Origin: Actinophytocola sp044466355
GTDB taxonomy: Bacteria > Actinomycetota > Actinomycetes > Mycobacteriales > Pseudonocardiaceae
DNA length: 64,000 nt
NCBI RefSeq assembly: GCF_044466355.1
Contig: NZ_JBITMQ010000001.1
Location: 124,001 to 188,000 of the forward strand
Direction: 5' to 3'
In this document: positions 1-8,322 of the stretch, one piece after another
Numbering within the stretch: position 1 is the first letter of the stretch
Layout: every line of letters starts with the position of its first letter
Translations under genes and position numbers: made by a program
Notes under the pieces: generated by a model
Database searches by the model: none
Told to the model about the DNA's origin: nothing
What the model saw: the letters and a program-made list of their open reading frames with translations, nothing else

Positions 1-905
1 GCGTCGAACGTGCTGCTGAAGTACTTCACCGACGCGAACGGCAGCCTCGGGTCGTCGGTGAGCCCCTCCCATGCCATGAACGAGTTGGGCAGCGCCTCGA
101 TCAGTCCCGGCCGGTGCTGGAGGAAGAAGTCGGCGACGTCGCCGGGATCGGGCTTGTTGACGAGCAGCACCGGCATCCCCTTGGACAGTGCCAGGGCCAT
201 CGCCGCGAACATCCGCGAGTGCACGAAGGAGATGTGGATCGCGACGGTCTCCCGGTTCCTGACCAGCGCGAGGAGCCATCGCTGCGGCCGCAGCCGCACG
301 CGCATCGTGCGCGGCGTGTGCACGACGAGCTTGGGCAGTCCGGTGGTGCCGGACGTGTGCGTGATCATCGCGGGCTCGTCCAGCCCGCGGAACACCGGCT
401 CGACCCGGGGACTGCCCGCGAGCCCGGCGAGCGATGTCGTGTCCGGCCGGTCGCCGGACACGAGGATCACCCGCGCGGTGAGCATCCTCAACGGCACGTC
501 CGCCAGCGCGTCGAGCTTCGCCAGGTCGGTCAGCAGGTGTGGCCTGTCCAGCCGGCCGAGCAGGGCGCCGACGGTCGCGCCGTCCAGTGCGGGCGACAGC
601 AGCACCGGGATCGCGCCGATGCGCTCGGCCGCGGACGCGAGCACCCAGACGTCGAAGTTGGCGGTCTTGTGGATCGCGATGTGCTCGCCGGGCCGGACGC
701 CGGCCGCCCACAACCTGCCCGCGAGGCCGGCCACGTGGCCGGCGAGTTCGGCCACGGTCATCCGCCTGCCCGCGCCGGGAAGGGTGTCCAGGTCGTGGTC
801 GAAGACGAGTGGCGTCGCCCCGTTCCTGGCCGTGGCCAGTTCCGGCACCATGCCGAGATAAAGACCGTGCTTCGGGACCGAATTTCGACGGAATATCCCT
901 TTCAT
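1..905 (-). CDS. Acyl-CoA-ligase-like adenylate-forming enzyme (3' end off window)
   Basis: This leftward gene starts at ATG 905-903, with an AAGGAG ribosome site about 8 nt upstream, and runs off the left edge, so only about 301 N-terminal residues are visible. The AMP-binding motif THTSGTTGLPK lies near residues 180-190, which places it in the ANL superfamily (acyl/aryl-CoA synthetases, NRPS A domains). The C-terminal subdomain is not in the window. It diverges from the SARP gene across a 360-bp regulatory gap and probably belongs to the naphthoquinone locus. CoA-ligase homologues can also act as ATP-dependent diazotases (CreM of cremeomycin). Because the locus has an aminotransferase expected to aminate a naphthoquinone, a diazotase role is possible but unproven. 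Family assignment is firm; substrate is unknown. Confidence 0.85.
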   Translation of the reverse strand, partial: MKGIFRRNSVPKHGLYLGMVPELATARNGATPLVFDHDLDTLPGAGRRMTVAELAGHVAGLAGRLWAAGVRPGEHIAIHKTANFDVWVLASAAERIGAIPVLLSPALDGATVGALLGRLDRPHLLTDLAKLDALADVPLRMLTARVILVSGDRPDTTSLAGLAGSPRVEPVFRGLDEPAMITHTSGTTGLPKLVVHTPRTMRVRLRPQRWLLALVRNRETVAIHISFVHSRMFAAMALALSKGMPVLLVNKPDPGDVADFFLQHRPGLIEALPNSFMAWEGLTDDPRLPFASVKYFSSTFD

Positions 906-1264
906 TCAAACCAGCTCCTTCATGAGACAGGGAAATTGTGTCCGGATGCCGACGCGGCGTCGTGGTTCAAATCTATCGGCAATTCCTCGAGGGCGGGTCG
1001 CGAGTCTCCCGCCGACCGGGACTCGAGTCCCGGTCGGGTCGACCCGAATCGGAAAATGTGCGTTGCCAACAGCGGATGTCCGGTCCGTAGCCGCCCTTGA
1101 ACTGTCCTCGACCCCGCGTTGCTAGGTTCGGCACCACGAATCCAGAGATTCTCCTCCACGTCGAATTGTTCTCGGATATCGAAAATTGCCGCACAACCCC
1201 GCCCGGCAGGACGTGGACGCGCGCGGCGCACCGTTGCTGCTGTTGGAGTCGGAGGAACCGAGAG
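906..1264. promoter_or_regulatory. Divergent regulatory region between ligase and SARP gene
   Basis: No gene is supported in these 359 bases, which are less GC-rich than their surroundings. They hold a perfect 26-bp palindrome (1012-1037, annotated separately) that runs into a second palindrome, GGGTCGACCC, at 1036-1045. A -10-like TAGGTT is at 1123-1128, with TTGAAC at 1097-1102 at a long 20-nt spacing. Two heptamers in tandem, TCGAATT (1161) and TCGGATA (1172), are 11 nt apart, the geometry of SARP binding sites. Autoregulation by the adjacent SARP is a reasonable but untested reading. Confidence 0.5.
1012..1037. repeat. Perfect 26-bp palindrome
   Basis: The arms CCGACCGGGACTC (1012-1024) and GAGTCCCGGTCGG (1025-1037) are exact reverse complements with no spacer. 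It lies between two divergent genes and has no T-tract, so an operator or hairpin control element is more likely than a terminator. Confidence 0.7.
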
Positions 1265-3973
1265 ATGACTCAAGCGCCGGTCCTCGGGGTCGTATCCCGC
1301 CCGTCCACGAGCACGATCGCGAGTACCGGGGTCGGTTCGCCGGGGGCGGCGGCCGCGGGTGGGCTCATGGTGGAGTTCCACGCGCTGGGTCCGATGGAGG
1401 CGGTGGTCGGCGACAGGCTGGTGGAGTTGGGCGCGCCCAAGCAGCGCGCACTGCTCGCGTTGCTGGTGAGCCGGGCGGGGCAGCCGGTGCCGGTCGACGT
1501 GCTGCTGGAAGCGTTGTGGGCCGGGCATCCGCCGCCGTCGGCGGTCACCTCGCTGCAGGCGTACGTGGCCAACCTGCGGCGTGTGCTGGAACCAGGACGG
1601 GCGCCGAGGAAACCGGCGACCGTGCTGCGCACCTGTCCCGGGGGCTACCTGCTGGACAGCCGGGTGGTGGACGTCGACGCCTGCCGGTTCGGCGAGCACG
1701 CGACGGCGGGATGGCAGGCCGCGGAGCGGGGCGATCCGCGGCGGGCGCTGAGCGAGTTCGAGGCGGCGTTGGCGTTGTGGCGGGGACCCGCCTACGCGGA
1801 GGTCGCGGACGCCCCGTGTGTCGCGCCCGAGGTGGCGCGGCTCGACGAGCTCCGATTATCCGTGGTCGAGGCCCGCTGCGGAGCACTGCTGGCCGTGGGT
1901 GCCCACGGGGTGGCGGTGGGCGAGCTGGAGGCCTTCATCCAGGCCAACCCGCTGCGTGAGTCCGGCTACGAGCTGCTGGGCCGGGCGCTGTACCAGTCCG
2001 GAAGACAGGCCGACGCGCTCGGTGTGCTGCGCACGATCAGGAAGCGGCTGGCCGACGAGTTGGGCATCGACCCGAAGCCGGCACTGCAACACCTCGAGCG
2101 CGAGATCCTGAACCAGGCGCCCGCCCTGGACTGGCACCCGGCCCCCGCCGTGCCCGCGCCCACCGAACCCACCGCACGGCCCGCCCCCGAGCCCGCGCTC
2201 CCGCCCGCCGCGGAGGTCTTCGTCGGTCGCGAGCAGGCGCTGCGGCAGCTGTCCGACGCGCTGGCCTCCGCGGCTGCCGGTCGGGGGCGGGTGGTGACGG
2301 TGTCCGGGGAGCCGGGGATCGGCAAGACAAGCCTGCTGCGGCGCTTCGCCACGCTGGTGGACGCCCCGGTGCTCTGGGGCACCTGCCCCGAGCACGTCTC
2401 CCCGTCCCCGATGTGGCTCTGGGAACAAGTGCTGCGCGCCGCGGGCCGGTGCTTCCCGCGGTGCCCGGTGCCCGCGCAGGTGGCCGAACTGCTCGCCGGG
2501 GGCGGTCGGGGGCTGGTGGACGGTGTGGACACCCCCGGTGCCACCCTCCGGCAGTTCGAGGCGATCGTCCGGTACCTGGCCGAAGTGTCGCCCGGCACGC
2601 CGCTGGTGGTGCTGCTCGACCACGTGCACCGGGCGGATCCGACCTCGCTGCGACTGCTGGCGCACCTGGCCGAGTGGGTGCCGGCGAGCAGGCTGCTGCT
2701 CGCCGTGTCCTACCGCTGCGGTGAGGAGCAGGGCCTGGCCGAGACACTGGCCGCCCTGGCCCGCGCCGGGATGACGCGGATCGAGCTGAACGGGCTGAAC
2801 CTCCGGGAGACCCGGGCGCTGGCCGGTGCGCTCCTGCGCACGGAGGTCACCGAGAGCGCCGCGGAGGGCCTGCGGCGCCGCACCGACGGCAACACGTTCT
2901 TCCTGTGCGAGCTGGTCAAAGTGCTGACCTGTGAACAGCACCTCGCGCGACCCGACACCGCGCCGGTGCCGGTGCCGGTGCGCGACGTGGTGCTGCGACG
3001 GGTCGCCCGGCTACCCCGGACCGCGGCCGAGGTGCTGACGGTGGCCGCCGTCGCGGGCAGGCACTTCGCCATCGACGTCGTCGCCGAGGTCGCCGACGTC
3101 GACGGCGAGGCCGCGCTGGAGGTCATCGACAGCGCGATCGCGGCCGGCGTGGTGGTCGAGGACGAGCAGCGGCTGGGCTGGTTCCGCTTCGCCCACGCCC
3201 TGATCGCCGAGGTGTTGTACGAGAACACCGGGCGGCTGCGGCGGGTCCGCCTGCACCGGCGGATCGGTGCGGCGGCGGCCCGGGCGTGGGCGGGGAACGC
3301 GGACCTCGCCGCCGAGATCGCCCGGCACTGGTCGTTGGCCGCCGAACTCGACCCCACCGCCGCCGTCCACGCCGCGACGGCCGCCGCCGCCGCGGCCCGG
3401 GCCGCCGACGCCCGGCTCGCCCACGAGGACGCCGCCGCGCTGTGGCGGCAGGCCCTCGCGGCCGCCGAGCTGACCGGCGAGGACGCACTCGACCGCCACC
3501 CGCTGCTGGTCGGCCTGGCCACCTCACTGCGCCGCGCGGCCAGCCACCGGGAGGGGCGCCCCGTCCCCGACCAGGCGCCCGAGGAGACCCGCTCGTCGGC
3601 CGCCGTCGACGTCGGCCGGCGCTCGCCTGGCCGGCGCCGCGGGCACGGCCCTCGGCCGGCGGACCCGGTGCCCCGCCAGCCGGAGCGCGAACGGCACCCG
3701 GCTCGCCGGGGTCCCGCCGCTTGGGCTGCCCGGGGGGATCGAACCGGCGCGGCCGCGGACCCCGTCGTGGGCGGCGGTCGCCCGCCGCCGCGGGGCTGCC
3801 CTGGTGCGCAGGGCCGCGCCGCCCGGAGCCCGGCCGACGCCGCCGTCCGCCCACGGGCCTCGGTCCGCCCCGACCACAGCCACCGCGACCAGTACCCGCC
3901 GCCCGCCGCGGCCCGCGACGGCCCGCCCCGCCCTGTCCTGGACGCGCCGTCCAGGCCGCCACTCCACGGCTGA
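1265..3973 (+). CDS. SARP/AfsR-family pathway regulator with ATPase domain
   Basis: This large transcriptional activator has 902 codons from ATG 1265, preceded by GGAGG at about 1251-1255. A winged-helix OmpR-like DNA-binding domain (about residues 35-125, e.g. LGAPKQRALLALL) is followed by a bacterial transcriptional activation domain (about 130-275). A Pro/Ala linker and an AAA/STAND-type ATPase with Walker A SGEPGIGKTSLL (near residue 347) come next. The family binds 11-bp-periodic direct repeats and activates antibiotic operons. It probably controls the naphthoquinone locus. From about residue 758 the protein becomes Arg/Pro-rich and lacks the helical-repeat tail normal for such regulators; third-position GC bias also shifts frame there. 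The C terminus may therefore be frameshifted or decayed. Family assignment is firm; integrity is uncertain. Confidence 0.85.
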   Translation: MTQAPVLGVVSRPSTSTIASTGVGSPGAAAAGGLMVEFHALGPMEAVVGDRLVELGAPKQRALLALLVSRAGQPVPVDVLLEALWAGHPPPSAVTSLQAYVANLRRVLEPGRAPRKPATVLRTCPGGYLLDSRVVDVDACRFGEHATAGWQAAERGDPRRALSEFEAALALWRGPAYAEVADAPCVAPEVARLDELRLSVVEARCGALLAVGAHGVAVGELEAFIQANPLRESGYELLGRALYQSGRQADALGVLRTIRKRLADELGIDPKPALQHLEREILNQAPALDWHPAPAVPAPTEPTARPAPEPALPPAAEVFVGREQALRQLSDALASAAAGRGRVVTVSGEPGIGKTSLLRRFATLVDAPVLWGTCPEHVSPSPMWLWEQVLRAAGRCFPRCPVPAQVAELLAGGGRGLVDGVDTPGATLRQFEAIVRYLAEVSPGTPLVVLLDHVHRADPTSLRLLAHLAEWVPASRLLLAVSYRCGEEQGLAETLAALARAGMTRIELNGLNLRETRALAGALLRTEVTESAAEGLRRRTDGNTFFLCELVKVLTCEQHLARPDTAPVPVPVRDVVLRRVARLPRTAAEVLTVAAVAGRHFAIDVVAEVADVDGEAALEVIDSAIAAGVVVEDEQRLGWFRFAHALIAEVLYENTGRLRRVRLHRRIGAAAARAWAGNADLAAEIARHWSLAAELDPTAAVHAATAAAAAARAADARLAHEDAAALWRQALAAAELTGEDALDRHPLLVGLATSLRRAASHREGRPVPDQAPEETRSSAAVDVGRRSPGRRRGHGPRPADPVPRQPERERHPARRGPAAWAARGDRTGAAADPVVGGGRPPPRGCPGAQGRAARSPADAAVRPRASVRPDHSHRDQYPPPAAARDGPPRPVLDAPSRPPLHG

Positions 3974-4010
3974 ACCTCTGGTACCAACTCATGAAAGGGA
4001 GCAACCCCAC

Positions 4011-4550
4011 ATGTCCATGTCCACGGAGATCAACATCCCGGGTTACGCCCCGGGCACCTGGGTGATCGACACCGCCGACTCCGAGGTGTCCTTCCAGACC
4101 CGCCAGTTCGGCGTCGCCACGGCCCGCGGCACCTTCGACGAGTTCACCGGGACGATCGTGACCGCGGCGAACCCTCTCGACTCCTCGGTGACCGCGGTCG
4201 TCAGGACCGCGTCCGTGAACACCGCCAACGACCGCCGGGACAAGCACCTCCGCTCGGACGACTTCCTGGCCGTCGAGCGGTTTCCCACGATGACCTTCGT
4301 CTCGACGGGGGTGCGGGCGGACGGGGACACGTTCCTCGTCGAAGGTGACCTGACCATCCGCACCGTCACGAAGCGGGTGACGCTCACGGTGGTGCCCAAC
4401 GGCTTCGACAGCCACGGGCGGGTGGCCGGGTTCACCGCGTACACCGAGATCAACCGCAAGGACTTCGGCGTGACCGGTGGGGCGTCGGGGTTCGTGGTCG
4501 GCAGCCGGATCAGGATCGCGCTCGAGATCACGGCGGGCAGGCAGGACTGA
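4011..4550 (+). CDS. YceI family protein
   Basis: A 179-aa protein from ATG 4011 with AAAGGGA upstream. It has the YceI/lipocalin-like pattern: GTWVIDTADSEVSFQTR near the N terminus, a central KHLRSDDFL segment, FPTMTF, and GDLTIRTVTK strands. YceI proteins form a beta-barrel that binds polyisoprenoids or related amphiphiles. No signal peptide is visible, so this copy is predicted cytosolic. It sits 37 bp after the SARP gene and converges on the IPP isomerase gene over a large palindrome. A link to isoprenoid handling is attractive in this locus, but the family is also widespread outside such clusters. Confidence 0.9.
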   Translation: MSMSTEINIPGYAPGTWVIDTADSEVSFQTRQFGVATARGTFDEFTGTIVTAANPLDSSVTAVVRTASVNTANDRRDKHLRSDDFLAVERFPTMTFVSTGVRADGDTFLVEGDLTIRTVTKRVTLTVVPNGFDSHGRVAGFTAYTEINRKDFGVTGGASGFVVGSRIRIALEITAGRQD

Positions 4551-4610
4551 CCGTGCACGTGTGAAGGGGAGGGGACCCGGCCGGGTCCCCTCCCCTTCAC
4601 ACGTGCACGG
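4551..4610. terminator. Perfect 60-bp palindrome, likely bidirectional terminator
   Basis: It starts directly after the YceI stop codon and ends 5 bp before the stop of the convergent IPP isomerase gene. Two 30-bp arms (4551-4580 and 4581-4610) are exact reverse complements with no spacer. The very GC-rich stem has no T-tract, typical of actinomycete terminators. Convergent placement supports a shared terminator for both genes. Confidence 0.85.
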
Positions 4611-4615
4611 GTCCG

Positions 4616-5164
4616 TCAGCCGCCCGTGGCGATGGCCCCCGAGGCCGCCGCCAGCACCCCGCCCAACCAGGGGGAGTAGCGCTCCGGGCGCTCGATGACG
4701 TCCATGCGCAGCTCGTCCGCCGCGACCCAGCGGACGTCGGCCACCTCGGCCGGGTCCAGGCGCAGGCGTGCGTTCGTCGGCATCCGCCCGACCAGGACGT
4801 GGTCGTACTCGTGCTCGACGCGGGCGGTCCGCGGATCCTCGGCCCGGTACAGGTACGTGCCCGCCTCGTGCAGCGACACCCCCCGCACCCCGATCTCCTC
4901 GACCAGCCGCCCCGCCGCGGCGGCGAACACGGTCTGCCCGGGGGCGGGATGACCGCAGCACGCGTTGGCCCAGCGCAACGCGAACCGCGTCTTCACCGCG
5001 GCCCGCTGCTGGACCAGGATCCGGTCCTGGTCGTCCAGCAGCATCACCGAGAACGCCCGGTGCAGCCGGCCCGGCGCGGTGTGTGCCTCGGCGACCGTGC
5101 AGGAACCGGTCGCGACGCCGTCCGCGTCGACGAGTTCCACAAGCTGTGACTCCCGTGACTCCAT
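4616..5164 (-). CDS. idi: Isopentenyl-diphosphate delta-isomerase, type I (Nudix)
   Basis: This 182-aa protein interconverts IPP and DMAPP. It carries the type I IDI signatures: LHRAFSVMLLDDQDRILVQQR, ANACCGHPAPGQ with the catalytic Cys, a Nudix-like AAAGRLVEEIGVRG helix, and VEHEYDHVLVG with metal-binding Glu/His residues. ATG 5164 is chosen because the conserved region begins about 12 residues later and an AAAGGA site lies 13-18 nt upstream. It is the last gene of the leftward operon, 38 bp after the prenyltransferase gene. The nearby mevalonate operon lacks its usual type II (FMN) IDI, so this enzyme probably supplies the DMAPP needed for geranyl donor synthesis. Confidence 0.93.
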   Translation of the reverse strand: MESRESQLVELVDADGVATGSCTVAEAHTAPGRLHRAFSVMLLDDQDRILVQQRAAVKTRFALRWANACCGHPAPGQTVFAAAAGRLVEEIGVRGVSLHEAGTYLYRAEDPRTARVEHEYDHVLVGRMPTNARLRLDPAEVADVRWVAADELRMDVIERPERYSPWLGGVLAAASGAIATGG

Positions 5165-5202
5165 GACGGGATCACCGTCCTTTCCCTGACAGTTCGGGAT
5201 TT

Positions 5203-6129
5203 CTAGACGAGTTCCGCGGCCGCGTTGGCGAGCCGCATCCGGTCCAGGATGCGGGGCCGCCACTGGTAGTACGACTGGAGCTTGTAGTACTCCCCGTCGG
5301 GTGCCGACGAGACGGCGTAGACGAACTTGCGTTCGGTCGCGGCGGCCGTGCCCGCCGCGTACGGCGCGTGCCGCACGAACTTCTCGATCCTCGGGTCGAG
5401 CCGGACGGGAAGCGTCGCCGGGTCCGGGGTCATCACCGCGAAGGTGAGCCGTTCGATCTTCGCCGAGTCCCAGCTCAGGGTGGCGTAGACGCCGAACGCG
5501 CGCTCGCTGAGCCGCAACATCTGGTCGCTCGGCGGCGCCATCCCGATGTCGCGGAGCATCGCCGTGACCGCCTCCGTCGTCAGGCTCTCGGCAGGCGGCT
5601 CGCCGACGTAGACGTTCACCGTCCGGTGGCGGTAGTCGATGCCCACCAGGTTCGCCCGGTCGTCCAGGCCGTGACGGCGGAAGAAACCGGCGTTCTCGGC
5701 CAGGCCGCGCGGCATCGACGGGACGTCGGCGAGCGTGGACAGGTGTTGGAGTTCGTCCGGCGGGAAGAACACCCAGATCTTCTTGAACCCGCCGACGACG
5801 CCGAAGTCGATGCCGTAGGAGTCGACCGGGCAGCGCCCGCCGATCTCCGTGAGCAGGGCACCAACGGGGTGGTCGGTCGCGGCGGTGAAACCCTTCGACA
5901 GCGCCAGCGCGTAGGGGTCGACGTCCGGCCGCGTGGTGAAGCGGCAGTCCAGCTCGCCCGTGTGCCGGGAGCCGGTCGCCACCCGGAACGCGACCACGGC
6001 GTGCCCGATCGAGTCCCTGTAGGCGCTCAGGATGGGCCAGACCTTCTCGCGCGAGCAGGGCGCGTCCAGCAGTCGTGCCGACTCCTCGATGGCCGAGTAG
6101 AGATTTGTCAGATCAGCGTTCTCGGACAT
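5203..6129 (-). CDS. ABBA-fold aromatic prenyltransferase (NphB/Fur7-like)
   Basis: A 308-aa soluble enzyme of the CloQ/NphB family, which attaches geranyl or dimethylallyl groups to aromatic substrates without the DDxxD motif. Visible family features include LDCRFTTRPDVDPY, the GIDFGVVGGFKKIWVFF strand pair, the NVYVGEP strand, and a C-terminal YYKLQSYYQWRP region rich in the aromatic residues that line the barrel. Its length matches NphB (about 307 aa). It lies 14 bp after the methyltransferase stop in an operon with a type III PKS and an aminotransferase, so the acceptor is probably a polyhydroxynaphthoquinone such as an (amino)flaviolin methyl ether. The donor is probably GPP made by the divergent operon. 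Confidence 0.93.
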   Translation of the reverse strand: MSENADLTNLYSAIEESARLLDAPCSREKVWPILSAYRDSIGHAVVAFRVATGSRHTGELDCRFTTRPDVDPYALALSKGFTAATDHPVGALLTEIGGRCPVDSYGIDFGVVGGFKKIWVFFPPDELQHLSTLADVPSMPRGLAENAGFFRRHGLDDRANLVGIDYRHRTVNVYVGEPPAESLTTEAVTAMLRDIGMAPPSDQMLRLSERAFGVYATLSWDSAKIERLTFAVMTPDPATLPVRLDPRIEKFVRHAPYAAGTAAATERKFVYAVSSAPDGEYYKLQSYYQWRPRILDRMRLANAAAELV

Positions 6130-6143
6130 TCGTCCTCCTGGAG

Positions 6144-7142
6144 TTACCGGGCGAAGACCAGCGTGGCGGGCGATGGCGTGGACTGGAACGTGACGTCGGT
6201 GAAGCCGGCCTTGGTGAGCCAGCTCTGGTAGTCGGCGCGCCGCCAGGTGCCGCCGTGCCTGCTCTTGAGCAGCATCTCCGCGCCGAAGACCAGCGCGAAG
6301 GGCGGGCCGCCTCGGTCGTCGGTGACGACGTAGTCGTTGAGGACCAGCGTGCCGCCGGGCTTGAGGGCGTCACGCAGCCTGGCGAAGATCTCGATGTTGT
6401 CCTCCGGGCTCTCCTGGTGGGCGATGTGCGAGTACACCGCGACGTCGTAGGCGGCGGTGCCGAAGTCGGTGGTGTGGAAGTCGCCGTCGATACAGGTGAA
6501 CCGGTCGGCCACGCCCTGGTCGGCCAGTCGCCGGGCGGCGATCGCGTTGATCGGCCGCCAGTCGAGCTGGGTCGCGCGGGCGGCGGGGTTGAGCTTGAGC
6601 CAGGTCGCCGAGTAGACGCCGGAGCCGCCGCCCACGTCGAGGATCGAGATCTCGCCCGCGTCCGCCAGCCGCAGCGTCTCGGCGGCGATGGCGGCCACCG
6701 GTGCCGACTGCGCGGCGATGGCCGTGACGAGCCGCTCCCAGTGGGGGTTGTCGGCCACCTCCACCACCGCGTTCGTCAGCGGCTCCCCGGCGCGCACCAC
6801 GTCGGGCAGGTCCGACAGCGCGCCCATGTGGCCCATCTTGAGCCGCGCGAAGTCGCTCAGGCACTCGGGCCTGCCGTCGACGAGGTACGTGGCCGCGTCG
6901 GGGCTGTTGCGGTATCGGCCGTCGTGCGCCTCGACCAGGCCGAGGCTGACGAGCCCGTCGAGCAGGGTTCGCGCGCCCCGCTCGGAGATCCCCGCCCGGG
7001 CGGCCAGCAGGACTGCGGTGTCCGCGCCCGCCTCGAGATGGGTGAACACCGAGTGGCTCGCCGACGCACCGATGATGCCGGTCGCCCAGTAGCCGTTGAT
7101 GAGCATCATGATCCGGTCGGACGTCGGTGGGGTCCCGTTCAC
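6144..7142 (-). CDS. SAM-dependent O-methyltransferase (acetylserotonin OMT-like)
   Basis: A 332-aa methyltransferase with an N-terminal winged-helix dimerisation domain (about residues 10-95) and a Rossmann SAM domain holding ILDVGGGSGVYSATWL near residues 165-180. An LDWRPINAIAARRL segment, VAVYSHIAHQ and a GGTLVLNDYV strand follow. This architecture is typical of small-molecule O-methyltransferases of secondary metabolism (PF00891 type). It starts at GTG 7142, overlapping the aminotransferase stop as GTGA, so translation is coupled. In the inferred pathway it methylates a phenolic oxygen of the naphthoquinone core before or after prenylation; C-methylation cannot be excluded from the sequence. 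Confidence 0.9.
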   Translation of the reverse strand: MNGTPPTSDRIMMLINGYWATGIIGASASHSVFTHLEAGADTAVLLAARAGISERGARTLLDGLVSLGLVEAHDGRYRNSPDAATYLVDGRPECLSDFARLKMGHMGALSDLPDVVRAGEPLTNAVVEVADNPHWERLVTAIAAQSAPVAAIAAETLRLADAGEISILDVGGGSGVYSATWLKLNPAARATQLDWRPINAIAARRLADQGVADRFTCIDGDFHTTDFGTAAYDVAVYSHIAHQESPEDNIEIFARLRDALKPGGTLVLNDYVVTDDRGGPPFALVFGAEMLLKSRHGGTWRRADYQSWLTKAGFTDVTFQSTPSPATLVFAR

Positions 7143-8317
7143 GCCACACCTCCCGGTGCCTCGACGAGCGACGTGCCCCGCCGCGGTGTCCCCGCGTTGT
7201 CGCGCAGGGCCGCGCGCAGGGCGGCCACGACCCGATCGACCTGGTCCTCGCTGAGCTCGGCGTGCATCGGGATCGCGAGCTGACGCCGGAAGAGGTCCGC
7301 GGAGACCGGGCAGGTCTGCCGCGCCTCGTACACCGGCTGCACGTGGCACGCCCACGTGCCGTGGCCGCAACCGATGCCCTGTGCCCGCAGGTCCGCGGCG
7401 ACACCGGCACGGTCCACCTCGGGCGCCAGCTTCACCACGTAGGACTGCCACGCGTGCGTGCGGTCCGCCGGCACGTGCGGCAACGTGAGGAGCTCCTCGC
7501 CCGCGAGCAGTTCCGCGTAGCGCGACGCGACCGCGCGCCTGCGGTCCAGCAGCTCGTCGACCCGGCCCAGCTGCACCTGGAGGATCGCGGCGGCGATGTC
7601 GGACAGCTTGTAGTTGTAGCCGATCTCGGTGAAGTCGGAGATCGGCAGGCCGACGACGCGCGCCTGGTCGAAGATGCTCTCGATGCCGAAGGACGCCTTC
7701 AGCCGCGCGCTCGCGGCGAGCGCCGGGTCGGCGGTGAGCAGCGCGCCGCCCTCCCCGCTGGTGATCCCTTTGCGGCCGTGGAAGGACAGGCACGCCACCG
7801 GCGCGAGCGCACCGGCCGGGCGGCCCCGGTAGGTCGCGCCGAGCGCACAGGCGGCGTCCTCGACGAGGAACAGCCCGTGGCGCTCGGTGATCGACGTCAG
7901 GTCCGCGTAGTCGGCGGGCAGCCCGACCGTGTCGACGGCGATCACCCCGACCGTGCGCGGACCGACGAGGTCCGCGACCGCCTCCGGGTCCACGGTGCCC
8001 GTGTCGGCGCGCACGTCGGCGAACACCGGGGTCGCGCCGACGTAGCGCACCGCGTGCGCGGGCGCCGGGAACGTGTAGTCGGCGACGATCACCTCGTCGC
8101 CCGGTCCGACGCCGAGCGCGAGCAGGGCCAGGTGCAGCGCGGCCCCGCAGTTGCTCAGCGCGACCGCGCCACCGGCGCCGTACCTGGCCGCCAGCTCCGC
8201 CTCGAGTGCCTTGCCGCGCGGGCCCTGTCCGGCGGGCCAGCCGGAGGCGAACACCTCCGCGACGGCTGCCAGCTCCTGGGTGCCCATGCTCGCGCGCACC
8301 AGGGGAATCGTGTCCAC
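7139..8317 (-). CDS. DegT/DnrJ/EryC1-family PLP aminotransferase (Fur3-like)
   Basis: A 392-aa PLP enzyme of the sugar-aminotransferase superfamily. It shows NCGAALHLALLALG, the PLP-contacting VEDAACALGATYRGR, the Schiff-base lysine in SFHGRKGITSGEGG, and GYNYKLSDIAAAILQVQL. GTG 8317 is chosen because GGAGG lies 8-12 nt upstream and the conserved N terminus (IPLVRASMG) follows at once. The gene sits 5 bp after the cupin stop. No sugar genes are nearby. In furaquinocin-type pathways such an enzyme transaminates an oxidised tetrahydroxynaphthalene to an amino-naphthoquinone, and the type III PKS-cupin-aminotransferase order here matches that route. The substrate is inferred from context. Confidence 0.9.
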   Translation of the reverse strand: MDTIPLVRASMGTQELAAVAEVFASGWPAGQGPRGKALEAELAARYGAGGAVALSNCGAALHLALLALGVGPGDEVIVADYTFPAPAHAVRYVGATPVFADVRADTGTVDPEAVADLVGPRTVGVIAVDTVGLPADYADLTSITERHGLFLVEDAACALGATYRGRPAGALAPVACLSFHGRKGITSGEGGALLTADPALAASARLKASFGIESIFDQARVVGLPISDFTEIGYNYKLSDIAAAILQVQLGRVDELLDRRRAVASRYAELLAGEELLTLPHVPADRTHAWQSYVVKLAPEVDRAGVAADLRAQGIGCGHGTWACHVQPVYEARQTCPVSADLFRRQLAIPMHAELSEDQVDRVVAALRAALRDNAGTPRRGTSLVEAPGGVA

Positions 8318-8322
8318 TGTGG

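Noticed and set aside
4551..4610. Attachment site or transposon end
   Set aside because: No transposase, integrase or second copy is present, and position between convergent stops fits a terminator.
3123..4961. Long leftward ORF of about 600 codons across the SARP/YceI region
   Set aside because: It is antisense to well-supported genes, Arg/Pro-rich and without any recognisable domain; a GC-rich shadow frame.
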